Assembly (NCBI RefSeq): GCF_036588685.1
Contig: NC_086383.1
Span: forward strand, 56,991,448-57,055,447
Direction of reading: 5' to 3'
Source of the DNA: Mytilus trossulus
Taxonomy: Eukaryota; Mollusca; Bivalvia; Mytilida; Mytilidae
DNA: 64,000 nt
The first letter of the stretch is position 1, and every line of letters starts with the position of its first letter. Positions 49,200 through 61,516 of the stretch are shown piece by piece. Made by a program: the position numbers and the translations under genes. The notes under the pieces are model-generated. The model saw only the letters and a program-made list of their open reading frames with translations, was not told the origin of the DNA and did not search any database.

Positions 49200-52100
49200 C
49201 TGTATAAAAAAAAAATAAACAAATAAAATAAAATTGAAACATATTTATTATTCTATATTCTAAGTTACATTTTACAAAGAGAAAATCTGCTCACAACTGA
49301 CCCATTCTTATGTTCTGTAAATTCTGAAATTTTTGCATGTTTTTTAGTCTTTTCAAAATTTGATAGCATTTTTGTATGAAGCATTTCCTAAAATGGAAAT
49401 ATTTTATTTCATATTCCTGTCAGTTGTTCATCAAAAGCAGTAACAAATCCATGCAAAAATTCACGAATTTATAAAATGAGATATTGCCAGTGAGATGTTT
49501 GAAAAATGAAATATTTTCAATGAGCTGTTTGTTGCATCTTATCAAAATTATAACTGCCCTTAGGGACAGATGAATTAAAATTAGGAAATGACATGTTATG
49601 TCTATGTATCTGTGGATAATTTCAAGTCATATGGAATGAGTGACTGGTGAAAAATAATGTTGATCCAATTCTTGAACCAATGCATGCATATATGTCATAA
49701 ACTTAGTCTACTGTGCATGGTTTTTCTCATATTTTAAGCATTCAAATATATATATATTCGTATAGATGTCAAATAAATATTTCACTTGGTCAGTGTTGAT
49801 GTGAAAATATGGCAGCTAATTAATTGTCATGTTTTGACACCAAATTAAACTGATTACCACCTTTGTAAACAATCAACAAAGTAGCATGGATATTGAGGTA
49901 ATCAGGTGTATGCCATAACAGTTCAGACTTTAAATATTTTACTTCTCTTTCTGTTAAATATGTTGTTTCCTGTCCATTTGTCATACATACTATTACATAC
50001 TCGATATGAATTGTTTTCTTGTATTCTTTTCTCTCAGTATAGTAGAATGATGTTTACATGTACATTTAGTTTTACATTTAAATACATGAAAGAGTTTTTT
50101 GTAAGAATTGAATACTAGGTTAAATTTAACAAGATATGAAGTCTTAAAGGATTGATGTTAATTATGAGTATAGTTTAGGCTATAAGTTGTTAGTTTTAAT
50201 AAAGCTGTCATAGTTTGCTTGGGGCATCATTTTGTACCTTCATCCTCTAATATTTAATTGGTTTTCTGTCAAGATCACCTGGTATTGTTTCACAGTCTAA
50301 TTGAAGGTATGTAATGAAAAAAACAGGGCCTTTTATAGTTTATAGTTTTGCTTATTGTTGAAGGCCTTATTGGTGGTGTATATTATCAAAATGTCTGTGC
50401 AAAAGGATTCAACAATTAAACTTTCAGTTAAATATTGCATTTGAGGAATGTTTAAAATCAAATTAGCTTCCTTTTCAATACAAAAGTCAAGCAAACACTG
50501 TTTACACATACTTTTACACAATCTTGAAAGAACGGTAGAACGAAAAAACGTGTGCACTCTATTTTGATGATAAAACAAAATGGCCATACACGATGACAGA
50601 AAATGCTTTTGAAAACTATAAATTCATACAACAATCACAACATAAAACATCATGAAATAATACCTTGTTTGACTCGTATCACATGACAATCACATGGTAT
50701 GAATCACATGACAATAACACAAACAAATGTTAGACAAAATACTATGCCTATGCTACCTATCACATGACAATCATATGGTATAAATCACATGACAATATCA
50801 CAAATAATTGTCAGACACAATAACATACCTATGCTACCTATCACATGACAATCACATGGTATGAATCACATGACTTTTCTGTCATACAAAAAAGTGCTAA
50901 GACACAAAACCATACCTGGTGCTGTTTAATTTGTACTTCGTGATGATTGACTTCCTCATCTAAGTGATCTTTCATTTCTTTTAACTGTTGAGCTTGCTAT
51001 AGTTTTACACAATAAAGAGAAAGGACAAAAACTAAGAAAAACATTTAGTGCCAGTACATAATGAGTTACAATGGATAAATTCTGAGAAAGGCAAATTAAC
51101 ATTCATGTTTAAGATACTTTTTATAAATTTGATTAAGAAGAGGCTGGGGGATGACCATCAATAAGTTTCATGGTAACCCTCAAAAGTTTACTCACTTCTG
51201 ATCAAGTGTCTTAAAAATACCAATATATAACCGATAATTTGAGCAGAAGCTTATAAGGACAAAAAATTTTTTAGTGTAACTTACTCCAAAAAATTTCATA
51301 TTTTTCGTGTAATCCAAATTAGTAGAAATTGTCATGAATAAAACAAAACAAAAATTAAGTCCATCAATAAATGCAATTTTCCTGTACAGTTATGTACATG
51401 CTAAAATTGTCCCCTTACAAAATAAAAATTGCTAAGCCTCTGGTGGAAGCTCATTTTCAGTATATTGAGAGACTTTTCATTAATTAATATAAGATTCCCT
51501 TTAGAATTTTAAATGGATGATAAGAGTTCTTAATGCAAAAACATTTCAATTATTTTGCCTTTCTCAGATTTGTATAAAGCGCCATGCAACCATGCAGAAA
51601 ACTCTCCTGTATAATTCCAAATACAACGTCTAGAAGTAGGCTATTTAAAATGTTGATCCAACATCTTATTTCAACTTGACCAGAGACATCAATTTTGGAG
51701 CTAAAATCATAATTTATGAAAACTTAGTTGGAAGCAGAAGATTTTCAATGCCCCAGTGATTACTAACCACTTAAGTTCATGAAGAATAGTAAATAGTAGC
51801 AACGAATATAAAAATCAAACTCTTTTATAGTAATTATATTAATCTTACATTATATATATATTAAAAAGCAAGTTAAAAAAAATAGTACTTTCTATCAACT
51901 TCTAGTCTTAAAAAGTATAAGTTGTTTCTATTACTATTTACTATAGTCATTTCAAAAACCTTAGAAGTTAGTTTGAAGTTTTGAGCCTCAATTAATTATT
52001 ATTAGAATAAGCAGAAACATGTTGAAGCAGTAAAAGCGAATTCCCAAACTTTAGACTTAGAAGAGATTCAGCATACTGTGAATTCATTAATAATCCTTGA

Positions 52101-55100
52101 TTACTAATTTTTCTTGGATTGTGAGATTTCAGGAGAACCACGAATTTAAATGTTCAACTAATTACAAAATTTCTACAGGAATGTAAGCAGAATTTGCCAA
52201 AACCAGGAATTTTAAATATCCATGAATATGCAAATTTTCCTCAAACCACAAAAATTGGTACCCATGAAAAAAAATGAATCCACAGTATCAGATTATAATT
52301 TATAAAAGGATGACTGGTATCATTTAAGGAGAAAATATCACATGGTCTTTCATCAAACGAAAAATATGTCAAAAGATCATGCGGTCATTTATCAAAAGAA
52401 TATATCTGATATAAAACAATTTAGTTAACCTTTCCATGTTGTATGTGAAAAATACAGGAGAGTTTTTATAGTTCTGTACATATCAATATGCATCATAAAA
52501 TAATTACGAGAATAATAGCGTGTGACTACTACATTATGGTACAAGCAAGGCTGTCTCATTGCCAAGATCACTAATAAATTTGACCTGATTTTTCATAATT
52601 TCCTTCTCATGGTAATGGACTTCTTCTTCCATGTGTTTGCGGAGATCCTTTATTTGTTGGTCTCTCTAAAATGTAATCTTTCAGTTAAATCCATATTAAA
52701 TATATTTTTATTTTTTGTGGCGATCTTTTATCTGTTGGTTTCTCTAAAAAGTAATCTTTCATTTAAATCCATAATAAATATATTCCTAGATTTTCATAAC
52801 ACTTTAAGCCAGGCTAAAGGTTTTTTTTTAAAGATTATCACAAAGAGGGAAATTGTGTTGAATCAAATGGCCCAAAAAACTATCACTCATACAATGCAAT
52901 GCTGAGAAATTAATATTCGTCATTTTTGTTCAACTACTGCAGAAAAAGACAACTTTCATTTTGATGTATTTCCGTCAAAAATTTGGTTTTAGTGAACATC
53001 ACTTGTGGGTTCAGGGGCCTTGTCTCTACCGTTCCCAGGTTGAGTGAGTGGTTGGAAAAATATGTTGCTATATTGCACAAATTTTCGGCAAATTGAATTC
53101 TAATAATTGACAATCAGCACTTGTATCATAAGGGAATTGTGATTAAGTACCTACAGAATAAACATATTTGCTAGTTTATCTTGCACAATGACGATCACAA
53201 AGATGATTAATGAACGTTAATAGTGCAGGGATACAGGCCATCCCCTCTATCTGCTAAATGACGTCATAAAGGCTTGCACAATTGACGAGTTTTTTCCAGT
53301 GACTGATGAACTCAAAAGTGGTCAATCATTTCTCAGAAAATTGACAGCAGAATATTGATCTCTTCTTAGGAAAAATTTGTAAGGGTTCCGCGGAACCCAG
53401 TGTCTCGCCTATTTTTGCTGTAAATCGCAGGCTAAACAACAACGAGGAAAAAAATCAATAAAAATATTCCTCTTGTTACTATTTTATGATTGTAAGAAAA
53501 TCTAAGTCCATTTAAAAGTAAATTACATAAAAAACAGAGTAATCTTTATCCAAACTTTACTTCTGGATACAATCTTATGATCATACATAAGCTTCTGTCC
53601 AAGTTTGGTACAAACCCAGGATAGTTTAAGAAAGATATTAAAATTTAAAAACTTTAACCACAGAGTGAATGTAATGGTTCCCCGCAGAAAAACTAAGTCC
53701 ATTTAAAAGTAAATTACATAAAAACAGAGTAATCTTTTTACAAACTTTACTTCTGGATACAATCTTATGATCATACATAAGCTTCTGTCCAAGTTTGGTA
53801 CAAACCCAGGATAGTTTAAGAAAGTTATTAAAATTTTAAAAACTTTAACCACAGAGTGAATGTAATGGTTCCTGCAGAAAAACTAAGTCCATTTAAAAGT
53901 AAAATATGGAAAAAATGGATTTATTTATTTACAAAATTTACTTCTGGATACTATCTTATGATCATAAACAAGCTTCTGTCCAAGTTTGGTACAAACCCAG
54001 GATAGTTTAAGAAAGTTATTTAAATTCTAAAAACTTTAACCACAGAGTGAATGTTATGTTTCCCTGCAGAAAAATCTAAGTCCTGGCATTTATAAGTAAA
54101 ATTCGGAAAAAATGAAATTTTATTTTTACAAAATTTACTTCTGGATATTATCTTATGATCATAAACAAGCTTCTGTCAAAGTTTGGTAGAAATCCAGTAT
54201 AGTTTAAGAAAGTTATTAAAATTTTTAAAACTTTAACCACAGAGTGAATATTTGTTGACGCCGCCGACGACGCCGCCGACAGAATGAAGGATCGCTTAGT
54301 CTCGCTTTTTCGACTAAAGTCGAAGGCTCGACAAAAATCATAATAAACACCTGAGCCTTGAGAGCATGATATGCCAATCACTCTTTCAAAGAATAAAGTT
54401 CCTTAACTTTTCAATGGCATATCAGATAATTATAAAAAAAAAATAACTAAAGGGAGGTCATCTTAATAATAAACACGTACATATAAATCAATCACCAAAT
54501 TTTAATGAAAACTGCTTAAAGCACTTTAAGGATATTGTCTGAAAACTTGAAAATAACCCCTTTAAATTTTTATAAAATCCCATATCTCAGAAACATAGAA
54601 TCTACAATTTATATAAAACGATAGTTTAAATACGGATCAAAATTTACAGGACACACAGATAAAAATCTTCTTTGAATATTATAATAATTATTATTCTTAC
54701 CAATTTTCTGAAGTATTGCTCTTCCCTGGCAGCCTCCATCTTACCAAATGCTCCACCAGCCTCTCTATCATAATAGAATAGAATCAATAATACATTCTGA
54801 ATATTCATATTAAAATGTATTATCATGATTAGTAGGGATGACATCAAAAAATCAATAAAGGATAGAAAAACAAGGATTGATTTTTACATACCAAAATCAT
54901 GCATATTTTAAACCATGAATGTTTCATAGTATATAAAACAGAACTGTCTTGATGATCGCATACTGAAAATTCAGAAATTATTGCATGCATCTATTATTGC
55001 GATTTTATCTATTTAGACTTAAATGCGATTTTAATGTTTACTATTTTGAGAAAAAATCCTGGGCAAGTCTTACAAAATATTTCAAAATGTGAGTTTAAAT

Positions 55101-58100
55101 TATTGCGTTTATTCTGTGGCATGTTTCACAATAGTAACCAGATGCTCCGCAGGGCGTAGCTTTATACGACAGCAGAGGTTGAACCCTGAACGGTTGGGGC
55201 AAGTATGGACACAACATTCAAGCTGGATTCACCTCTAAATTTGGATTGTGATTAAATAGTTGACACAGCATAGGTTTCTGACACAGAATGAATGTGTTCT
55301 AATGAACTTAAAATTTTTGTTTTCTCTTAGAGCAATTCACTATGCTGTTGAATATTAATCCTCTCAAAAAAATGTTTGAAGAAATTTTCTTTTTATTTAT
55401 GAAATTTCAAATGAGAAAAATTGAACCCAATTTTTTAATCACATCCCCCTTTCCCTTATTCCAAAACTAATCTCAATTAAAATATTCTAATGGAGTTTGC
55501 AACAATAACTACTCATTTAAATACATCATAAAATATTAAGATGTAAAAAAACTGCTTGTTATCACTGAATGGTAAAGATCATTTAAATTTATCAGTTGGT
55601 AGTAAAAAGTGAATATACATTGTATATTGTATATAACAAAGATTTAAGTTGATTCTGGACAAAGAAAGATAACTCCAATTAAAAAAATTTCGTGCAATAA
55701 GATATTTCTTGCTTACTATTCTAGACAAAGAAAGATAACTCTAATTTAAAAAAAAAATTGCTATTTCACAATATTGTGAAATTAGATATTTCTTGCCATT
55801 GCACAATACTGTGCAATTGAAGCTTGCTATTGCACAATACTTAATATAATAATTTTAGATCCTGATTTGGACCAACTTGAAAACTGGGCCCATAGTCAAA
55901 AATCTAAGTACATGTTTAGATTCAGCATATCAAAGAGGCCCAAGAATTTAATTTTTGTTAAAATCAAACTTAGTTTAATTATGGACCCTTTGGACCTTAA
56001 TGTAGGCCAATTTGAAAACGGGACCAAAAATGAAGAATCTACATACACAGTTAGATTTGGCATATCAACGAACCCCATTTATTCAATTTTTGATGAAATC
56101 AAATAAAGTTTTAATAATTTTGGACCCAGATTTGGACCAACTTGAAAACTGGGCCAATAATCAAGAATCTAAGTTCATTTTTAGATTCAACATATCAAAG
56201 AACCCAACCGATTCATTTTTTTGTCAAAATCAAACTAAGTTTAATTTTGGACCCTTTGGACCTTAATGTAGACCAATTTGAAAACATGACTAAAAGTTAA
56301 GAATCTACATACACAGTTAGATTCGGCATATCAAAGAACCCCAATTATTCAATTTTGATGAAATCAAACAAAGTTTAATTTTGGACCCTTTGGGCCCCTT
56401 TTTCCTAAACTGTTGGGACCAAAACTCCCAAAATCAATACCAACCTTCCTTTAATGGTCATAAACCTTGTGTTTAAATTTCATAGATTTCTATTTACTTA
56501 TACTAACGTTATGGTGCGAAAACCAAGAAAAATGCTTATTTGGGTCCCTTTTTGGCCCCTAATTCCTAAACTGTTGGGACCTTAACTCCCAAAATCAATA
56601 CCAACCTTCCTTTTGTGGTCGTAAACATTGTGTTTAAATTTCATTGATTTCTATTTACTTAAACCAAAGTTATTGTGCGAAAACCAAGAATAATGCTTAT
56701 TTGGGCCCTTTTTTGGCCCCTAATTCCTAAACTGTTGAAACCAAAACTCCCAAAATCAATCCCAACCTTTCTTTTGTGGTCATAAACCTTGTGTCAAAAT
56801 TTCATAGATTTCTATTAACTTAAACTAAAGTTATAGTGCGAAAACCAAGAAAATGCTTATTTGGGCCCTTTTTGGCCCCTAATTCCTAAAATGTTGGAAC
56901 AAAAACTCCCAAAATCAATACCAACCTTCCTTTTATGGTCATATACCTTATGTTAAAATTTCATAGATTTCTATTCACTTTTACTAAAGTTAGAGTGCGA
57001 AAACTAAAAGTATTCGGACGCCGACGCTGACCACGACGCCAACGTGATAGCAATATACGACGAAATTTTTTTCAAAATTTGCGGTCGTATATAAACTTTG
57101 CAGGAATTTCTGAATTTACAGTACATAAAACAGGACTGGAATGATGATCATTTATATGAATGACGAACTGCATTTATAGATTTCCCTATTCGGAGAATAC
57201 AAGCAGGATCATATCAAAACATGAAAAACAATGTAAATTCAAAATATACTCAAGCTTATGATTGTTATTCAATCAAAACATTGAATAAAAGTTTTTTGCA
57301 ATGGGTGCCACATGTGAAGACGGATCTGATTACTCTTTTGTATCACCTGAGATAATACCCTGGTTTTAAGGTGTGGTTCATGTTCTTCAATCTTTAGTTT
57401 TCTATAATGTGTCTTGTGTTCGTTTTTTGCCATGGCATTGTCTATTTGTTTTTTACTTTGAAAGATTGATTCCTTTGGCATATTTGCCTCTCTTCCAATC
57501 ATTTCCTAAGTCACAACTATAAAGCTGATCAATAATCAGTTAGAGAACTTCCAATAATATTTCTTACAGTTGAATAATATTTTGTTTTGTTATCTTACCT
57601 TACACTGCCACCAGCACCACCACCCTACAAAAATAAAATTATGACAAATATTTGATAAACATGTAGTGTACATTATCATTTCTTGGTTACAGAACAAACC
57701 TTTATCCCAATGAATTGAATTTGAACCACTGCATAAAAGTCACATTATCAATGTATTAACATGTATTATCGCAGATCAAATTTATTCGTTCATTGTGTAA
57801 TCATACGTTTTTTGATTGATTAAGTCTGCCAATTGATATTTTATTGTATGTTTTTTTATGTTGTGATGTTATGCTATTCTTTCAGAAAAAGGGAGAAGGT
57901 TTGGATCCATTAAAACGTTTAATCCTGCTGCACATGTTTGCACCTGTCCTAAGTCAGGAATCTGATGTACAGTAGATGTCGTTTGTTTATGTAATATATA
58001 CATGTTTCTCGTTTCTCATTTTGTTTATATAGATTAGACCGTTGGTTTTCCCGTTTGAATGGTTTTACACTAGTAATTTTGGGGCCCTTTATAGCTTGTT

Positions 58101-61100
58101 GTTCGGTGTGAGCCAAGGCTCCGTGTTGAAGGCCGTACTTTAACCTAGAATGGTTTACTTTTTAAATTTTTATTTGGATGGAGAGTTGTCTCATTGGCAC
58201 TCACACCACATCTTCCTATATCTATTAGCTGTAAAAATATGTCACCATTTGAATTTTTCATAATATGTTATCAAGTTGTATTGAACGTTACTATCATACT
58301 TGACTTTTTATTCTAATGTATGCAATGTATATGTTTGCATTTGTCTGATTTTCATGATGGTATATGATAAGTTATATAGCTAACTGTATATAAAATAAAG
58401 TATTGTTGTTGTTGTTGTTATTAAGTAAAAATGTCTTTTGATAAGTCTGCTTGAAATTAAGGTACAAGGATCAGAGGGTAAATCTTTTTAACATAATGTC
58501 AAAGTGATCTCTATTATCTTTTTTATCTCCCTTTTCTAATTCAAAAATGCATATATTCTATATTTTCCCATGTTTGTAATGGACAACATATTTCTGACCA
58601 CTGATTATTTTTACAATTTTCCTTTTCATTTTATTTATATACATGTGTATAGTCTTTTTGATAACCTTCGAATTGCAAGACCTGAAGCTGAATTTTACGA
58701 AACTTTAATCAGGTTTTATTGGCATGACTCATGTATGGGTGATTTTTACAGGCCCTAAAGCATTTTACAAGCCTGGATTGTTTGAACTGTGGTTGAGATA
58801 CATTGTAGAAGACTGTTTCAGTTCTGCCAACTTTTCATGAAGCAAATACACGAGGTTTGTCCAAAATTGAAAAGATCAAAGAGAAAAAACAATAGATCAA
58901 AGGAAAATGCTGACAAAAAAGCACGAACATGCGCGAGTTGACTTGGAAGCCCTGCTGTTTTTAAAAGTTGGGTGAATTAAAGTAGATATATTTTTACCTT
59001 TCCTGCACCACTTCCCCATTCATCACTCATGGCCCTGATTCTGAAATAAAAAAATTCACAAAATATTACAAAACATGAATAAATGGAGAGGTGGATCCAT
59101 TAATTTACTGTTTCAGATTTAGGAAGCATTGTGTTTGCGAGATTTTGTAGATTTGTCAAAGTTAACTATCAATCCTGTTTGAATTTTGTACATTTATGTT
59201 CTTGAACAACTAATTTTGTAGTTCAAATTTACTAAAAGTAAAAAAATCCAGATTAAGGAGTGGGTTCAGCCTTCACAAATATGTTTTACCCTGCCACATT
59301 GGTTATGTGCCTGTCCCAAGTCAGGTTCCTTTAGTTCAGTTCAGTGCCAAGTGGTTGTCGTTAGTACGTAACATGTCTTCCATATTTGTTTTTTATAAAT
59401 TGTTTTTTTTTTATATATTGGCAATCATATCACACTTTATTTAAATATTTTTACATATTGTTCAAATTACAAGAGCATTTTTCTAATTACAGTATTGTGC
59501 ATTACCATTCAAACATAACAGCTGAACTCATGAAAAATTGCAGAGATTCATGCTACATTGTATCTGTGGTACATGAAGGATGATTGGAATGCATGGCCAT
59601 AGCAGATAACAAAAGGATCTCCTTGTATCTATTTTACAAATTAATGGTAATCAGCACTGTGTAATACATATGTGGTTAACTTTTCATCTAAGAGGGTCTA
59701 GATGATATTTACAGAGTACGATAGAGAATAATAAGGAAAATGGGCAAAAAAAATACAGAGGTATAAAGACCCCCCATTTTTAGTCTGTATTAGTCTGTAT
59801 GTTTTGTAGATTGTATTTGGTTCTGGGTCAATTTTTTATAAATAAAAATTTGGGGTGAAAAGGGGGGCGGGTGTTCTCTGTTAACCTTTAAGATATTATG
59901 GACCATTTTGATTATGCTATTTAAAGTATTTTGTGTGTGTGTGTTTTAGTGTGAAAACTCCAGTGCCCTGATCCCATGTGCCATGCTCAGAGGTTTTAAT
60001 GTTATAGGGGTAGTATAGTTTGTAATAAGATTTGCACACTGCTATTCATATATAATTGTGTACATGTACATGATATGCCATGCTTAAAGACAATATTTTT
60101 ATCCAGTCCTTGCAGTTAACAAGTTAATAACTTTCAAAATCATACATGGTATACATGTTTATGCTTTGGCTAGCATATATAAAAAGTGCAACAATAAGCA
60201 GTAATTGTAAGCCTATTGTGATTTTTTTTTGGCACTTGCAATTAAACATTCCATAACCATTTTATTACACGAGAGACTTTATACTTCACTTCAACACACA
60301 GCTGAAAATAGTAAGACCATGAAAACAGCTTGAACAGATATTCACTTTATTTGAAGAGGTAGGGGTTTAATTTGTAAACAATATACAAATATATATATTT
60401 GTAGTAAAACTTTTTCCACATCTACAACTGAGGTTTTACTGCTATCGACCTTTTCATTCAAATTTAGTCTCATGAAAGAGGGGTCACTCTTGTTTAAACC
60501 TATTTGTACTTTTAATATGTCTAAGCATCTTTCTTATCAGAGTTGAGCTCAAACTAATTATTGAAATATTCCTATACCAAATTTTTGATTATCATGATTA
60601 TCATGATTATACATAAGCATTCAAATACATTGATCGTCCCCCCAAATGAGGGGGGTTCGAAACCTTGCTATTTGTTTGTCATCACTGGACATCACAAAGG
60701 TTCCTCTAAAATTTTGATGTCATAATCCAAAATATATGACGCCACAATGCAAAAGCTATTGTTGTATGACGTCTGTGATTTAGCAGGGGCAGATTCTCAA
60801 GTCAAGCGGAACAGATTTCCAAATGAAATAACAATAAGGTGTATTGTGGGTCAAATATTTTCTAAAATAAGGTCAAAATTTTAAGAGAACCTTTGAGATA
60901 TCCCTGAAATGCAGACAAATAGTGAAAAAGGTGTATTGAACCACCATTGTGCTGTATATATATATATTGCCATTTGAAAAGAAATGTGTGACAACACAGG
61001 CCTGGCAAATAAAGTTTCCAATTCAGTCATACATGCATAGAAGTGCAAAACCTAGTAATGATCCAAAGAAGTCGATGATGTATCAAATTTAGTAATTAGA

Positions 61101-61463
61101 GATAAAAATTTAAGGTAAACAAAATCTTAAAAAGAGGGGTTACTATAGACTGTAATCTTTTAAACCTGTTATCCTTAACTTATGTAACTCATTAACACTT
61201 TTACAGCAAATGTCTTATGTGGTTTTCCGTATTCAAAAATACATTACTGTATAAAACGTAATACACATGTGTTTTGACCATGCGACCTTCAACTATTTGA
61301 ACAGAGTAAAGGGCAAATTACTAAGTTCTTATGTGTTGTTAACGCAATTTAATCTCTGTTATGAATAATTTGGTAGTTTTGTAATGCAGTAGAAACATTA
61401 TATTATGTTGCTATACCCAATAAACCGCAGGGAGGTTAATCTTTTAGCTGCTTGCAATGCCAT
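49116..61463 (-). CDS. ATP5IF1: Mitochondrial ATPase inhibitor IF1 (split gene, six or seven exons)
   Basis: Exons, minus strand: 61463-61417, 59040-58998, 57624-57599, 54764-54701, 52665-52585 and/or 50996-50916, then 49199-49116. All have AG/GT borders and phases that join without a break. With one variable exon the protein has 114 residues (mammalian IF1 is about 106). Residues 1-19 are an Arg/Lys-containing, acid-free import presequence (MALQAAKRL...). Residues 39-60 (REAGGAFGKMEAAREEQYF and on) are the inhibitory segment that inserts into F1-ATPase and blocks ATP hydrolysis when matrix pH falls. Residues 61-87 are a His-rich helix. Residues 88-114 (EAIDRHKKRITDLAKAEKK and a Ser-rich tail) end the coiled coil. 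Identification rests on the very strong REAGGAFGK match, exon order and phases. Including both variable exons would give 141 residues. Confidence 0.93.
50685..50873. repeat. Short tandem repeat in the last IF1 intron
   Basis: Two and a half units of about 80-90 bp built on TATCACATGACAATCACATG and GTATGAATCACATGACAATA. It lies between variable exon B and the last exon; the rest of that intron (49200-50915) shows no other feature. Confidence 0.8.
50916..50996 (-). other. ATP5IF1: IF1 variable exon B
   Basis: 81 bp, phase 0 at both ends, acceptor ending AAACTATAG and donor GTATGG. Encodes QAQQLKEMKDHLDEEVNHHE then VQIKQHQ. Same length and phase as exon A, with 10 or so identical positions out of 27 and conserved spacing of most acidic and His residues. 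Confidence 0.9.
50997..52584. other. IF1 intron between variable exons A and B
   Basis: About 1.6 kb of AT-rich intron. Around 52080-52290 there is a possible dispersed-repeat fragment. No coding segment other than the flanking exons was recognised. Confidence 0.5.
52585..52665 (-). other. ATP5IF1: IF1 variable exon A
   Basis: 81 bp, phase 0 at both ends, acceptor ending ACATTTTAG and donor GTCAAA (weak at +3). Encodes RDQQIKDLRKHMEEEVHYHE then KEIMKNQ. Homologous to exon B. Confidence 0.88.
52718..52790 (-). pseudogene. Broken third copy of the IF1 variable exon (5' part)
   Basis: An acceptor (TTACTTTTTAG) and about 25 exon bases (AGAAACCAACAGATAAAAGATC) repeat the start of exon A, with the intron sequence before it (GATTTAAATGAAAGATTAC). 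Homology then stops, and the frame ends in TAA after RNQQIKDRHKK. It lies 75-80 bp upstream of exon A in transcript order. Confidence 0.7.
53385..54330. repeat. Dispersed element with four 190-bp internal repeats (IF1 intron)
   Basis: Starts near GGGTTCCGCGGAACCCAGTG and ends near GACGCCGCCGACGACGCCGC and CTCGCTTTTTCGACTAAAGT. The internal units begin CTAAGTCCATTTAAAAGTAA at 53503, 53693, 53883 and (shorter) 54076 and include GATACAATCTTATGATCATA. The 77-codon minus frame at its right end is not a gene. Confidence 0.8.
54701..54764 (-). other. ATP5IF1: IF1 exon 4 (inhibitory segment)
   Basis: 64 bp between an acceptor ending TATGATAG and donor GTAAGA. Encodes EAGGAFGKMEAAREEQYFRK plus Leu, residues 40-60, the most conserved part of IF1. 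Confidence 0.95.
55130..57095. mobile_element. About 1.95-kb non-autonomous element with short TIRs (IF1 intron)
   Basis: The left end has GCAGGGCGTAGCTTTATACG then ACAGCAGAGG. The right end has TTTGCGGTCGTATATAAA, roughly its inverse (TTTATACGAC.GCA). The interior holds two 265-bp direct units (GATTTGGACCAACTTGAAAA at 55864 and 56129), then four units of about 160 bp with GGGACCAAAACTCCCAAAAT. The protein-like frames inside follow these repeats and are not genes. Confidence 0.65.
57295..57500 (+). repeat. Satellite-founding dispersed repeat (IF1 intron)
   Basis: GGGTGCCACATGTGAAGACG, TTTAGTTTTCTATAATGTGT and GCCATGGCATTGTCTATTTG in the order of the 45344 and 30175 copies. Confidence 0.65.
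57599..57624 (-). other. ATP5IF1: IF1 exon 3 (26-bp microexon)
   Basis: 26 bp between acceptor TTATTTTTGTAG and donor GTAAGA. Encodes GGGAGGSV plus two bases of Arg39. The Gly-rich linker before REAGGAFGK is a family feature. Confidence 0.88.
57940..58225 (+). repeat. Dispersed repeat (IF1 intron 2)
   Basis: Matches 1-225 and 2463-2716 in opposite orientation: GTCGTTTGTTTATG, GAAGGCCGTACTTTAACCTA, then GTTGTCTCATTGGCAC and ACCACATCTTCC at its end. Confidence 0.7.
58403..58420 (+). repeat. (TTG)n microsatellite
   Basis: Six near-perfect TTG units in IF1 intron 2. Confidence 0.85.
58998..59040 (-). other. ATP5IF1: IF1 exon 2
   Basis: 43 bp between acceptor TTTTATTTCAG and donor GTAAAA. Encodes IRAMSDEWGSGAGK, residues 17-30, likely the start of the mature protein around Ala19-Met20. 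Confidence 0.9.
59041..61416. other. IF1 intron 1
   Basis: 2.4 kb. A short dispersed-repeat scrap lies at 59285-59365 (TGCCTGTCCCAAGTCAGG, GTGGTTGTCGTTAGTACG). A T-rich 65-codon frame at 59386-59583 is not credible. Near 60636-60655 a CCCCCC...GGGGGG hairpin of about 6 bp occurs. No other feature seen. Confidence 0.5.
61417..61463 (-). other. ATP5IF1: IF1 exon 1: start codon and mitochondrial presequence
   Basis: 47 coding bases: ATG GCA TTG CAA GCA, ending ATT GG, then donor GTATAG. It ends in phase 2; the next exon's first base completes Gly16. Positive residues at 7, 8 and 13, no acidic residue, amphipathic spacing. Confidence 0.85.
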
Positions 61464-61516
61464 CGTTATTTTACGTCTGCAAAGTTACGGAAATAGAACC
61501 AAGGGAGATAACAACT

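Noticed and set aside
55867-56266. 79- and 84-codon frames with repeated FENGTKNEES-type text.
   Set aside because: Products of the 265-bp internal repeats of a non-autonomous element.
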